From assembly GCA_002633115.1 (NCBI GenBank), contig NWBJ01000062.1, forward strand, positions 1 through 43,640: 43,640 nucleotides of DNA. The letters run 5' to 3'. The position numbers and the translations under genes were made by a program. Source of the stretch: Muribaculaceae bacterium Zag1 (GTDB lineage Bacteria; Bacteroidota; Bacteroidia; Bacteroidales; Muribaculaceae). This document shows, piece by piece, positions 7,713 through 16,618 of this stretch; the stretch's first letter is position 1, and each line of letters begins with the position of its first letter. A model generated the notes under the pieces. It searched no databases. It was given only the letters and a program-made list of their open reading frames with translations, and was not told the origin of the DNA.

Positions 7713-9692
7713 TTAATACATTTGGTAGTCGATGGATAGCACTTGAAATTCTGTGCGTCGGTTGATCTGGTCTGCTTCGTCTTGCAATTCTTCGGGAAGG
7801 CCCAGCACATATTCCTCGTTAAGAAGCGTCCCTTCGGGGAAATCTGGATGCTCCCTGGCCAACTTTTTAGTGATAGTCTTGGGCCGCGACTTGCCATATC
7901 CCTGCGACTGCAAGCGGTCAGGACTGATGCCCACGGCAATCAGATAATCGATTACCGACTGGGCGCGACGACCCGACAAGTTGATATTGTATTCCTCAGA
8001 ACCATGGCGGTCGGTGTGCGAGGCCATCTCGATGGTAACATTGGGGTTGTCGCGCAGCACCTGAGCCAGCTCGTCAAGCGCGGTCTTTGATTCGGGTCGC
8101 AAGGTGGCCTTGTCAAAGTCGTAGAAGATGTTGTCAACCACCACTGGCTTGTTGATCGAGGCGAGGATAAAGTCAATGCCGTATTCGGCATCAACCTCGG
8201 TAGTGTCGCTGGTAAATTCCTGGCGCGAATTGAGATAACCCTTGGCTCCAGCCAGCATCACATAGCTCACGCCTCGGTCGAGGGGGAAGGAGAACGACCC
8301 ATCGTTCTTTGCCACCTGCTTTTGGTTGCTGCCATCGTTGCCGATGATGCGGATTACGGCATTGGGCACTGGCTCCTCGTCCTTGTCAAGCACCCAGCCT
8401 GAAATGAGGATATTCAAGTCGGGAAGTTCAAAGCTGAAGATATGGTCATAGCCGCGAGCATCGCCGCGATTGCTTGAGAAGAATCCCGACTCACCCTCGC
8501 CAAAGGTGATGCCGAAATCATCTGCCGGTGAGTTGATAGGGAGGCCCATATTAGTGACATTCCAACCGCCAGATTTGGTGAATTCGGCGCGATAGATATC
8601 CAAGCCTCCGTATCCCGGTCTGCCATTTGACGAGAAATAGAGCAACGAGTCGGTGCGCACGTAAGGGAAAACCTCATCGCCAGGGGTGTTGATCCATTCG
8701 CCCAGGTTTTCAAGGCTGCCTCCGCGTTCTTTCAGGTTGATGCGCCAGATATCCTTGCCGCCGCTGCCGCCGGGCATGTCTGACGAGAAATACAGCCATT
8801 GCCCATCGGGCGACACTGCCGGATGGCCATAGGATGATATGGTGTCGGCTGTGATTTCAAATTTCACTGGGGCGCTCCATTGGGCATCGCTGCGCTGCGA
8901 GGTGTAAATCTCGACTGCGGTATTGGAGTTGGGTTCACGCCTTGCGCGTGTCAGATACATGGTGCTCCCATCTGGTGAGAATGAAATCGCTCCCTCATCG
9001 GCATCAGTGTTCAGTTCGCCTTCTACTGCTTGTGGTCTTTGCCATTCGCCTTTCTCGTTCTTACGGATTACCCAAATGTCGCCCTTTTTCATGCCGGTGA
9101 TCTCGCTCTTGTGGTCGCCAGTTACTTTTTCGTTGGTGGTGGTGAAATAGAGCTGGTCAAGACTCTTGTCGAAATACATAGGACAGAAATCGGCGCGACG
9201 CGAATTTACGAGCTTAAAGTTCTTTACCACATATCGCGTCGACGGATTCTTGGCTGCGGCTATCCTGACTCCAGCCAGCCCGTCTTGGGCCAGTTGATTG
9301 TCAGGGTCGTAGGTCAGAAATTCCTCATATTCCTTGATGGCTGCGGCATACTTGCCATCGGCGTGGAGGGTTTGCGCTAAGCGCAGATGGATGATCGAGT
9401 CGGTCTGGCCATAGCGCAGAGCATTCTGATAAGCCGCCGAGGCTCTTGCGTTCTGCGAGAGCATACGGTGGCATTCGGCCATCTTGTAGGCGACCTCGCC
9501 GCGCAAGGCGCGTTCTTCTTTCTTGGTGAGCTTATTGTAAACTTTGCGATAGGTCTTTGAGGCATCGAAGTATTCGCCTCGGGCCATCTGCTCGTTGGCG
9601 GTCGAGAGCTTGGCTCCGCCGCACGACGAAGCTGCATACGCCAACACGACGCACGCAACCACCTTTATGATAATTTTCGAGAAAGCTTTCAT
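7713..9692 (-). CDS. porE: PorE-like lipoprotein (TPR, propeller, CRD, OmpA)
   Basis: A 659-residue outer-membrane lipoprotein. The signal peptide ends in a lipobox at Cys24 (YAASSC). Domains in order: TPR-like helices (about 30-150), a PD40/WD40-type propeller (about 170-420; repeated SPDG, YFSS and YFTTTN blades), a carboxypeptidase-regulatory-like fold (about 440-520), and an OmpA peptidoglycan-binding domain (about 535-655; FDKATLRPESK, SHTDRHGS, NLSGRRAQSV). This order and length match PorE of the type IX secretion system, which ties the trans-envelope complex to peptidoglycan. Generic OmpA proteins of this build exist outside the T9SS, so the symbol is likely rather than certain. The T9SS tail on the GLUG protein in the same window supports the system being present. 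Confidence 0.8.
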   Translation of the reverse strand: MKAFSKIIIKVVACVVLAYAASSCGGAKLSTANEQMARGEYFDASKTYRKVYNKLTKKEERALRGEVAYKMAECHRMLSQNARASAAYQNALRYGQTDSIIHLRLAQTLHADGKYAAAIKEYEEFLTYDPDNQLAQDGLAGVRIAAAKNPSTRYVVKNFKLVNSRRADFCPMYFDKSLDQLYFTTTNEKVTGDHKSEITGMKKGDIWVIRKNEKGEWQRPQAVEGELNTDADEGAISFSPDGSTMYLTRARREPNSNTAVEIYTSQRSDAQWSAPVKFEITADTISSYGHPAVSPDGQWLYFSSDMPGGSGGKDIWRINLKERGGSLENLGEWINTPGDEVFPYVRTDSLLYFSSNGRPGYGGLDIYRAEFTKSGGWNVTNMGLPINSPADDFGITFGEGESGFFSSNRGDARGYDHIFSFELPDLNILISGWVLDKDEEPVPNAVIRIIGNDGSNQKQVAKNDGSFSFPLDRGVSYVMLAGAKGYLNSRQEFTSDTTEVDAEYGIDFILASINKPVVVDNIFYDFDKATLRPESKTALDELAQVLRDNPNVTIEMASHTDRHGSEEYNINLSGRRAQSVIDYLIAVGISPDRLQSQGYGKSRPKTITKKLAREHPDFPEGTLLNEEYVLGLPEELQDEADQINRRTEFQVLSIDYQMY

Positions 9693-9823
9693 TACAATGA
9701 TTTAACGAATAAATTACATGGATATTTTATCCGTAAGGTAAAAACCACGTATTACCACTGGGATCAGAAATTATAAAACCACGGATTACACGGATTACAC
9801 GGATTGCCACAAAGACCATAATT

Positions 9824-9900
9824 TAAAACCACGGATTACACGGATTGCACGGATTGCCATCCGGATGGTATCCGTGTAATCCGTGCAATCCGTGGTTTTA
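9824..9900. repeat. Long hairpin, family D (ACGGATTACACGGATT type)
   Basis: A left arm of 31 bases starting at 9824 and a right arm ending at 9900 are complementary apart from two positions. Each arm holds three 9-base units (CACGGATTA/G), and the loop contains CCATCCGGATGG. Extra direct copies lie at 9774-9806. The 260-base gap between the porE-like gene and rsgA holds little else. Confidence 0.85.
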
Positions 9901-9952
9901 TTGATATACCATGGTTTTATTGAAATACCGTGGTTTTAAATGGATTCTGTGG

Positions 9953-10888
9953 TTACTTGCGGTATTTGTCTTCGGTGCTATCTTCGAGGATGCTGAGGTA
10001 CGAGGCATAGCGCGACTGAGCGATGCGGGCATCCTCTACGGCCCGGCGCACTGCGCAACCGGGTTCGTGAGTATGGGTGCAGTTGTTGAAGCGACAATTT
10101 TCTGACTCCTTGAAAATCTCCGGAAAGTAATGCCCCACCTCTGCTCGGTCAAAGTCGATGGTGCCAAAGCCTCGGATACCGGGGGTGTCGATAATCGAAC
10201 CACCTTCGGGCAAGTGAAAAAGTTCGGAGAACGTTGTGGTATGCATGCCTTGGTCATGCGCAACTGATATTTCGGCAGTGCGCAAGTCGAGACCTGGAAT
10301 CAGGTCATTAATCAGAGTGGACTTTCCCACCCCGGAATTGCCTGAGAATAGGGTCACCTTGTCTTTGAGCATCTCGCTCAATTGCTCCAAGCCAACACCG
10401 GTACGAGCAGAAATCAGTACCACAGGATAACCGATCGAACGATAAAGATAAGCGAATGCTTCGAGGTATTCTTGTCCCTCCTCGTCATCGAGCAGGTCAA
10501 TCTTGTTGATGGCGATTATTGGCGGCACGCTGTATGCTTCAGCAGTGGCGAGGAAACGGTCAACAAATGTAGTCGAGGTGGTGGGATGTACCAAGGTCAC
10601 CACCAGCAGGGCTTGGTCCAGGTTTGCGGCTATGATATGGGCTTCCTTTGACAGGTTGCTTGCGCGGCGTATGATATAGTTGCGGCGAGGGGCAATCTTG
10701 GTGATATAGGCCACGCCGTCAGGACCGGGAGCGCCAATTGTCACATTGTCGCCCACAGCCACAGGGTTGGTGGTGCGGATGCCTTTGATGCGAAAGTTGC
10801 CCTTCACCTTGCACGGCACCAGCTCGCCCGTCTCGGTCTCCACCACATAGTGCGACCCTGTATTCCTTATCACTTTGCCTTGGACCAT
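9953..10888 (-). CDS. rsgA: Ribosome small subunit-dependent GTPase A
   Basis: A 311-residue circularly permuted GTPase that checks late maturation of the 30S subunit. Seen: N-terminal OB-fold (residues 1-70), the permuted order with G4 NKID at 128-131 before the P-loop GNSGVGKST at 183-191, then DTPGIRGFG (G3), and a C-terminal zinc knuckle with the Cys/His spacing of [16 protein letters not shown]. Length is normal. The upstream ATP-grasp gene runs in the same direction with a gap of 78 bases, so the two may share a transcript. Confidence 0.97.
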   Translation of the reverse strand: MVQGKVIRNTGSHYVVETETGELVPCKVKGNFRIKGIRTTNPVAVGDNVTIGAPGPDGVAYITKIAPRRNYIIRRASNLSKEAHIIAANLDQALLVVTLVHPTTSTTFVDRFLATAEAYSVPPIIAINKIDLLDDEEGQEYLEAFAYLYRSIGYPVVLISARTGVGLEQLSEMLKDKVTLFSGNSGVGKSTLINDLIPGLDLRTAEISVAHDQGMHTTTFSELFHLPEGGSIIDTPGIRGFGTIDFDRAEVGHYFPEIFKESENCRFNNCTHTHEPGCAVRRAVEDARIAQSRYASYLSILEDSTEDKYRK

Positions 10889-10966
10889 AAGTACATAAGA
10901 TTCATAAGGACATAAAATATTATCTCCTCAAGTCAACCTTGGGGTGACCTGAGACAATCATTTTCA

Positions 10967-12085
10967 TTATACAGAAACAAGAAAATCGAAGTCGGGGTTC
11001 GGTGGTACGAGATTTAAAATTCCAGAGGCGAGGCAATTATCCGATGCCTGGTATTCGCTCGGAGTGAAATGGCCACCATTTTTCTGTACCATTAGGGTGC
11101 CTTCCGCTCCCTCCGGCAAGAGGCTCTCAGACAGGCGAATGGCAACCCAGCCCATAGTCATGCGCAAATTCACCTCGACGAGAGGGTCAATCAGCCCATC
11201 TTTTGTGGCAAGCATATCCACTCCCAAGATGCCCGAGTAATGAGAGCCATATATCTTTTCGATTTCTTGCGTCAAAAGGCTTGCGGCTCGGTCGAGAGCG
11301 CCCAAATCGCAATGGACCCCTACTCGCTCGATGCGTTTTTGTTCGCTCGCCAAGAGATTGCCGGAATAGGCGCCCTTGTCATCTGTCAAGAAAACCGAGG
11401 TGCCGAGGCATTGGCATTTTCCATCTTTCAGCTCAAAAATCTTGGCGAAATCAATGGCTTTGTCATAAGCTGGTTCAATTGATACGCACCCTTGTGCGCG
11501 GATGCCATCTTCAACTACCTTCCAGGCACTCTTTTCGCCTGCGATGGCTGAATTTACCACGCCCCGACCGCTGCTCGACCATGGCAGCTTGACAATCCAA
11601 GCTGCGCCGATAGCATCAACCGCTGCTTTGGCTTCCTCTATACTGTAGCAAGTGGTACCGTAATTGCTCACCAATCCAGTGATGCCGGATTCAGTGAGAA
11701 CTTGCCTTATTGGGTCCGAGGAATAACGAGCAGAGAGACGCCTATGCTCAGCAAGCCACTGGTCTGTGGGCAGAGCGTCGGCCGGGAAGCCTTCGGTAAG
11801 GAAGTTGCGGCGCGAGGCGAGGGACCAGCCCCAAGGCTGAGGAGTAAGCGAGAAGTCTTGATGATCAAAGATGTCTGTACCGAGCCCGAAATCGTGCTGC
11901 ATCTGCTCGAGCCATCGAGCATTCACGCCATAGCACAGCACTCGGTCGCCTGGCCGTCCGTACCACAGAGGCATCAAAGCCCCCGCTTGGCGCAACTTGC
12001 GAGCCGGCGCCGGCGCAGTGTAATTGTCCACGCCCATGGCCAGCGCCACATCATTTTCCGGATTAAACAACAGACACTTAGACAT
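10967..12085 (-). CDS. ATP-grasp-like protein of unknown substrate
   Basis: A 372-residue cytosolic protein not recognised by name. It starts with FNPENDVALAMG, a segment suggesting a Rossmann-like pre-ATP-grasp domain. The second half has ATP-grasp hallmarks: a Lys in WIVKLPWSSSGRGV for the phosphate-binding strand and loop (about 160-175), an acidic EPAYDK segment, and a C-terminal LVEVNLRMTMG (about 310-320) resembling the metal-binding E-x-N-x-R element. ATP-grasp enzymes join a carboxylate to an amine or thiol through an acyl-phosphate. The neighbours (rsgA, lptD) say nothing about the substrate. The fold assignment comes from motifs only. Confidence 0.6.
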   Translation of the reverse strand: MSKCLLFNPENDVALAMGVDNYTAPAPARKLRQAGALMPLWYGRPGDRVLCYGVNARWLEQMQHDFGLGTDIFDHQDFSLTPQPWGWSLASRRNFLTEGFPADALPTDQWLAEHRRLSARYSSDPIRQVLTESGITGLVSNYGTTCYSIEEAKAAVDAIGAAWIVKLPWSSSGRGVVNSAIAGEKSAWKVVEDGIRAQGCVSIEPAYDKAIDFAKIFELKDGKCQCLGTSVFLTDDKGAYSGNLLASEQKRIERVGVHCDLGALDRAASLLTQEIEKIYGSHYSGILGVDMLATKDGLIDPLVEVNLRMTMGWVAIRLSESLLPEGAEGTLMVQKNGGHFTPSEYQASDNCLASGILNLVPPNPDFDFLVSV

Positions 12086-12153
12086 CTATCTAGATATTTA
12101 TTTCAATAAAACCACGGATTTCACGGATTACACGGATTGCCATTAGAATCGAT

Positions 12154-12240
12154 AATGTAAAAACCACGGATTGCACGGATTGCACGGATTGCCATCCGGA
12201 TGGAATCCGTGTAATCCGTGCAATCCGTGGTTTTTACATT
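12154..12240. repeat. Long hairpin, family D, second copy
   Basis: Arms of 37 bases (12154-12190 and 12204-12240) are complementary with a single mismatch, around a loop containing CCATCCGGATGG. A partial direct copy lies at 12107-12141. It sits just after the lptD stop and between two minus-strand genes, consistent with a 3'-end hairpin for lptD. Confidence 0.88.
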
Positions 12241-12246
12241 AAATTC

Positions 12247-15228
12247 CTAGTACCAGGAGACGCCGTTGGAGAGCGATGAGCGCTTGTCATACTTGAAGTC
12301 GCTGAGCAGTGCCGACTTGACGGCTATGTGGAAGTTATAGCTCTTGTAAGGTCCAACGGGTACAAACGAGGCGGTCATTGTGAAGCAGTGCAAGTCGCGC
12401 GAGATATTGCAATTCATGTATGACAGCTTGTGCGTGTCAAAGTTGTAGCTCGCCGAGAACGAGAAGTTCCAGTTGGGCGTGGGCGTAATATTGCCCGAGA
12501 AGCTCAGATTTTGAGTAATCTTTGAGTTATACTCGAGTTTCTCGTAGTTGAACGACCCATAGCTGTAATTAATCGAGTAGTTAACCGACAGGTTCCATGG
12601 AATGCTCCATGCCATGTAGCCATCGCTGCCAATCTCGGGCTCTTCCTTGGTCTTACGATTGCGCTTTTTGTTGGACTGCTGGTTTATGTCGGCGCCCATT
12701 TCATCGTCCAAGCCCTCGGTGCCATCTGGGGAATTATCCCCTTTCTTATTCTTGTCCTTATCCTTGTCATCGCCGCCTCCAAACCATTTCTTGAAGGTGT
12801 CGTTGTTGAACGAATAAGAAAATGACGTACCCGTTGATTTCAGTTTGCCATAACCCTTACCCTGAGATATGCGCAGCTTATTCACCTTCACCGGGTTGCC
12901 CGATGAGTTGAGCGCATAAGTGTAGACATCCCAAGTCGCACTCAGGTTGAGGTTGAATCCCTTGGTGAGGCGCAAGAGCATCGTTGTGCTAAGATCGGAG
13001 AATCGCAACGAGTCGGCCGCGAAGTTGTAACTCTGCGACAGGGTCAAGTTCTCAATAAGCGATATCTTTTTCTCACCTGTCGAGTCTCGGTCACTTCGCA
13101 CCTTCATCTCCAGGTTGTTGGCCAGCGACACGCTCACCGACCCAGTCTTGCCTTGGCCCGGCACGCCGTAGAGGGTGTTGGGGAACATTGAATACTTGGT
13201 CTTCGTCACCGTGCCATCTGTCAGGGGCTTCTCATAGCTGCCATAGTAGCCAAAGAAGGGCGAACTGAAGTCAGGCGAAGCCGTGAAAGATATGGTTGGG
13301 GTGAGGACGTGGCGAATCATCTTGACCTTGTTGCCGAGGAATGGCAGCGGCTGGAAGAAACCGTAAATCTTGGTATCCATTGACACTGATGATGAGAAAT
13401 CCCACACATTATAGAAATTGTATGTGGTATCCATCACCTCGATGCCCTGGTCAACATCCCAATGGCGCTTTACCTTGGTGGTGTACATGCGGTCGGTAAG
13501 ACTGATCGACGGCGTAATATTGATGTATTTGAATACATTGAACGTAGCTGAGATAGGCACTGAGTGCTTCATGCCATTGCGCCAGTCCTTGATAAGGGAT
13601 TTCTTGAAGAACTCATTCTGCTGGGCAGTCAGCGAGTTTTGGAACTGGCCAGAATATGAAAGCTTGATCTTCTCATACCATTTGGCATCTCCTACAGCCT
13701 TCTTGCGCTTGAATGGATAGGTTTGGCTCATCGTCACTGTGAAGTTAGGGAACGACACCGTGAGCGTAGAGTCCTGGGTGCGCTGGCTGAGGCTCATAGT
13801 GCTCGACACCGACCACTTGGAATTAGGTATCTTATAGGTCATGTTGATGGTTGAACTCTTGGTGCTCTCTGTGAAAGCGCTCGAATAGTAAGATGCCAGA
13901 TTGTTGCGCGAATAACCGCTTGTAGTGAAGTTCACACTGGCCGAGAGGGTCATATTGGGGTTGGCCTTGGAATCCTGCGAGTGGCTCCACAGCACCTGGA
14001 AGTTGGTCTGTGCCGAATAGTCTGCGCTGCCCTTCTCACCATAGATGGTCTTGAGGTAAGAGATGTTGAAGCTGCCGCTGTATTTGTAGCGCTTGACATA
14101 GCTTGACTGCGCTCTGGCACCCCAAGAGCCCTTGGTGTAGATTTCGCCAGTAAGGGCCAAGTCGATATTGTCGCTGATGGCGAAATAGTAACCGCCATCG
14201 CTCAGATAGAAGCCGCGAGTATAATCGTCGCCAAAAGTCGGCACGATAATGCCCGAACTATAACTATCAGTGAAGGGGAAGAATCCGAAAGGCACAGCCA
14301 GGGGCAATGGCAAACCGGCAAGCACCATATAGGCTGGACCAGTCACCACATTCTTGCCAGGAACAACCTTGGCCTTGGTGAGCTGGAAATAGAAGTGAGG
14401 GCACTCGTGATTGTCGCAAGTCGAGTAGGTGCCGTTGGCGGTGTAAAAGTTGCCATCGGCATCCTTCTTTGTGGTGCCTCCCGACAGATAACCCTCGCCT
14501 TGTTGGGTCACAACGTTGGTGATGAATCCCTTCTTGGTCTTAAAGTTATACTCCATCGTTTGCGATTCATACTCAGTGCCTTTCTCAGTAAAAATTGGTT
14601 TGCCTATCACATTGCCAACCGAGTCGAGGGTACCCACGGCAAACACCGTGCTATTGGGCAGGCACATCTCGATATTGTCAGCTGTAAGCTTGATATCACC
14701 ATAGTCGACCTTGCTATCACCATACATCATGGCTGAGTCACGGCGTATCATGATCATAGAGTCGGCAGATGAGAACACTACCTGGGCATCAAGGTCAACC
14801 TTCTCTTTGCGCATCTTCGACGGTCCTCTGACCGTGCCGGGGCGTGGTATCTCCTTGCTCATGGGTATTGTTGAGGCCAAGCTGTCGCCTACAGCGCTCC
14901 TGAGGCTATCTATTAATAAGGAGTCGGGCACGAATGGCAGCGTAGCCAAGGTGTCAGCCTCCAATTCGCCAAATAGCACAGAATCGGCAGCCGCGTAGAG
15001 TGAATCTTTCTCAAAATCGGGAAGTGATGAACCAAACACGCTGTCAGCCATCGCATCGTCGACAGCAGAGGTATCGACCCTGGCCAACCCTCTCACTCCG
15101 GCTTGCGGCACAGAAGGGTCGACAAAGACACCCCTCTGACCTTTGCCAGAAGTAGAACATGAAACGAAGGCAGGCCCCAAAATGGTGATCGCCACAAGGG
15201 CCAATATGTATAGCAGAATGGTTCTCAA
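12247..15228 (-). CDS. lptD: LPS-assembly protein LptD
   Basis: A 993-residue outer-membrane protein that inserts lipopolysaccharide into the outer leaflet. The N-terminal third carries the OstA/LptA-like beta-jellyroll (SADSMIMIRRDSAMMYGDSK, later DNIEMCLPNST and GTEYESQTMEYN). This is followed by the LptD core with GLPLPLAVPFGFFPF and a long series of alternating beta strands ending in aromatic Tyr, as in outer-membrane barrels. No ATG is available: the frame opens with TTG at 15228 (upstream CTG possible) before a hydrophobic signal. That signal ends FVSC at residue 24, which looks like a lipobox, unlike classical LptD. A linker of Lys/Asp/Asn near residue 800 is low-complexity. The promoter candidate is at 15312-15319. 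The partner lptE is not in the window. Confidence 0.92.
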   Translation of the reverse strand: MRTILLYILALVAITILGPAFVSCSTSGKGQRGVFVDPSVPQAGVRGLARVDTSAVDDAMADSVFGSSLPDFEKDSLYAAADSVLFGELEADTLATLPFVPDSLLIDSLRSAVGDSLASTIPMSKEIPRPGTVRGPSKMRKEKVDLDAQVVFSSADSMIMIRRDSAMMYGDSKVDYGDIKLTADNIEMCLPNSTVFAVGTLDSVGNVIGKPIFTEKGTEYESQTMEYNFKTKKGFITNVVTQQGEGYLSGGTTKKDADGNFYTANGTYSTCDNHECPHFYFQLTKAKVVPGKNVVTGPAYMVLAGLPLPLAVPFGFFPFTDSYSSGIIVPTFGDDYTRGFYLSDGGYYFAISDNIDLALTGEIYTKGSWGARAQSSYVKRYKYSGSFNISYLKTIYGEKGSADYSAQTNFQVLWSHSQDSKANPNMTLSASVNFTTSGYSRNNLASYYSSAFTESTKSSTINMTYKIPNSKWSVSSTMSLSQRTQDSTLTVSFPNFTVTMSQTYPFKRKKAVGDAKWYEKIKLSYSGQFQNSLTAQQNEFFKKSLIKDWRNGMKHSVPISATFNVFKYINITPSISLTDRMYTTKVKRHWDVDQGIEVMDTTYNFYNVWDFSSSVSMDTKIYGFFQPLPFLGNKVKMIRHVLTPTISFTASPDFSSPFFGYYGSYEKPLTDGTVTKTKYSMFPNTLYGVPGQGKTGSVSVSLANNLEMKVRSDRDSTGEKKISLIENLTLSQSYNFAADSLRFSDLSTTMLLRLTKGFNLNLSATWDVYTYALNSSGNPVKVNKLRISQGKGYGKLKSTGTSFSYSFNNDTFKKWFGGGDDKDKDKNKKGDNSPDGTEGLDDEMGADINQQSNKKRNRKTKEEPEIGSDGYMAWSIPWNLSVNYSINYSYGSFNYEKLEYNSKITQNLSFSGNITPTPNWNFSFSASYNFDTHKLSYMNCNISRDLHCFTMTASFVPVGPYKSYNFHIAVKSALLSDFKYDKRSSLSNGVSWY

Positions 15229-15311
15229 GCTGCGTACAGGTGTCAGTCTTTTTTATTCAACAGAGGGAGACAACCGGGCATTTAGCCCTCTCCCTATTGG
15301 GTTTGTGAGCA

Positions 15312-15319
15312 CAAAATTA
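15312..15319 (-). promoter_or_regulatory. Candidate lptD promoter core
   Basis: The minus strand reads TAATTTTG here, 84 bases before the lptD start. A TTG lies 17 bases further upstream (15339-15337), slightly closer than usual for the Bacteroidota -33 element. Confidence 0.45.
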
Positions 15320-15489
15320 CAAAAAATTTTCTTACTCAACCCCCTATTCATAGATTTTTTACTCATTTAACAATGGCATAAACCACATAATCCATTGACA
15401 TTCACTAAAATAAACAAATTATGATTAAAGAGAATCTTATCCGAGCCATCTGATTTTATCACAAAGTTGCAACAAAATATGTTCTAAAT

Positions 15490-15530
15490 TTATGTTTTAA
15501 AACATAATTCAAAAACATTTCCTAACTTTG
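15490..15530 (+). promoter_or_regulatory. Palindrome and promoter of the 38-residue ORF unit
   Basis: A perfect 18-base palindrome, TTATGTTTTAAAACATAA, occupies 15490-15507 and is followed by the promoter core TAACTTTG at 15523-15530. The palindrome covers the place where the -33 element should be and no TTG is seen there, so it may be an operator or an activator site. Confidence 0.6.
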
Positions 15531-15599
15531 CAGTGTTATTTAATCAGAAAGTTCCAGAGGGAACGTGAAAATGATGTCTAACCAAAAAATTTCAAGACT

Positions 15600-15716
15600 A
15601 TGTTTCAACATCTGACTAAAGAGATCAAACACGCTTTCGAGTGGTACTGCGAACAAGCTGCCGACCTTTACGTATGGTCGCCCAAACCCCTTGAACACGA
15701 CGCTCGCAAGCACTGA
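15600..15716 (+). CDS. Small protein of 38 residues, unknown
   Basis: A 38-residue ORF (starts MFQHLTKEIKHAF, ends HDARKH) with an amphipathic, aromatic-rich first half (FEWYCEQAADLYVW) and no membrane segment. It sits in a complete small transcription unit: promoter core at 15523-15530, a leader hairpin GTTCC-AGAG-GGAAC at 15551-15564, a 14-residue upstream ORF at 15571-15615 overlapping its start in another frame, and a terminator at 15773-15810. The tidy unit argues that the transcript is real; whether the peptide or the RNA is the product is unclear. I do not recognise a family. Confidence 0.5.
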   Translation: MFQHLTKEIKHAFEWYCEQAADLYVWSPKPLEHDARKH

Positions 15717-15722
15717 GGGATT

Positions 15723-15739
15723 GAGGATCCAGGATCCTC
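15723..15739. other. 17-base inverted repeat after the small ORF
   Basis: GAGGATCC and GGATCCTC flank a single A, giving 8-bp arms. It lies between the small ORF stop and the terminator; it could be a processing or protein-binding site. Confidence 0.35.
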
Positions 15740-15772
15740 CCTATCCTAAGACACACAAGTATTTCACTTTTA

Positions 15773-15810
15773 AAGCGTGGGCCAAGACGGGTCCGCGTTT
15801 ATTTGTTTTT
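15773..15810 (+). terminator. Terminator of the small transcription unit
   Basis: AAGCGTGGGCC (15773-15783) pairs with GGTCCGCGTTT (15790-15800) in an 11-bp stem with three G-U pairs and a 6-base loop, followed by ATTTGTTTTT. Confidence 0.75.
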
Positions 15811-15880
15811 AAGCCTCTGCTCCGAACAATTCACGCCTCACCACTTTTATAAAAGTAACAACCATATAAAACAAAAGATT

Positions 15881-16618
15881 ATGGAAAAGACAGTGGTGAT
15901 AGGCGATATTCACGGCAAAGACTTGTGGAAAGCCATTATAGATAAGGAAAAACCCTCACGGGTGATTTTCTTGGGCGATTACGTATCGACCCATGGGACT
16001 GAATCAGCTACTGCTCAACTCGAGAATCTGGTTGAGATACTTGATTACAAAGAGAGCCACGACTGCATAATGCTGCGCGGCAACCACGACTTGCAGCACC
16101 TGGGCTATGCCTGGGCCGCTTGTTCGCAATGGGACCCTCAGGTTTACGCTGGAATGTACGAACTCAAAGAGCGATTTCTGCGCGATACCCAATGGGTGTA
16201 TTCAATGCGTGTCGGCAACAAGGATTTCATTTTCTCCCACGCTGGCATCAGCGAGGTATGGCTGCGCGACAGCCTTGGCATCACCTTACCCACGCCCGGA
16301 TGGGTGGATATGGTCAATTCGCTGCCCCCAAGCGAATTGTTCGGATTCATACCCAACAACCGCTTTGACACCTCGGGCGACAGCGTAACCCAATCGCCGG
16401 TATGGATTCGTCCTTTCTCACTTATGAAGTGCATGCCCCGGGGATACAACCAGGTCGTTGGCCACACGCCATGCGTAAAGCAATGTTTCAATATGCGCAC
16501 TACCCTTGGCACCGGCTGGATGGGCCATCCCGACACCGACCTGTGGATTGGCGATGGCCTGGATCGTCGCAGTTATCTCGTGATCACCAAGGGCGAAGTG
16601 ATAGAAAAGAAAATATAA
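15881..16618 (+). CDS. Metallophosphoesterase (PPP-like)
   Basis: A 245-residue calcineurin-type phosphoesterase. The two-metal site is visible: GDIHG (Asp9, His11), GDYVS (Asp33), RGNHD (Asn68, His69), FSHAG near residue 122 and GHTP near 202. These match the serine/threonine-phosphatase-like (PPP) branch, though the usual GDYVDRG reads GDYVSTH. I chose the ATG at 15881 because GDIHG follows at once; a longer frame from 15803 would overlap the preceding terminator. The gene abuts the GSCFA gene with no gap (TAA then ATG), so the pair is an operon. The substrate is unknown. Confidence 0.88.
   Translation: MEKTVVIGDIHGKDLWKAIIDKEKPSRVIFLGDYVSTHGTESATAQLENLVEILDYKESHDCIMLRGNHDLQHLGYAWAACSQWDPQVYAGMYELKERFLRDTQWVYSMRVGNKDFIFSHAGISEVWLRDSLGITLPTPGWVDMVNSLPPSELFGFIPNNRFDTSGDSVTQSPVWIRPFSLMKCMPRGYNQVVGHTPCVKQCFNMRTTLGTGWMGHPDTDLWIGDGLDRRSYLVITKGEVIEKKI

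Noticed and set aside
15803-15880. Longer start for the metallophosphoesterase
   Set aside because: The extension overlaps the preceding terminator's T-run, and the catalytic GDIHG sits 8 residues from the later ATG.
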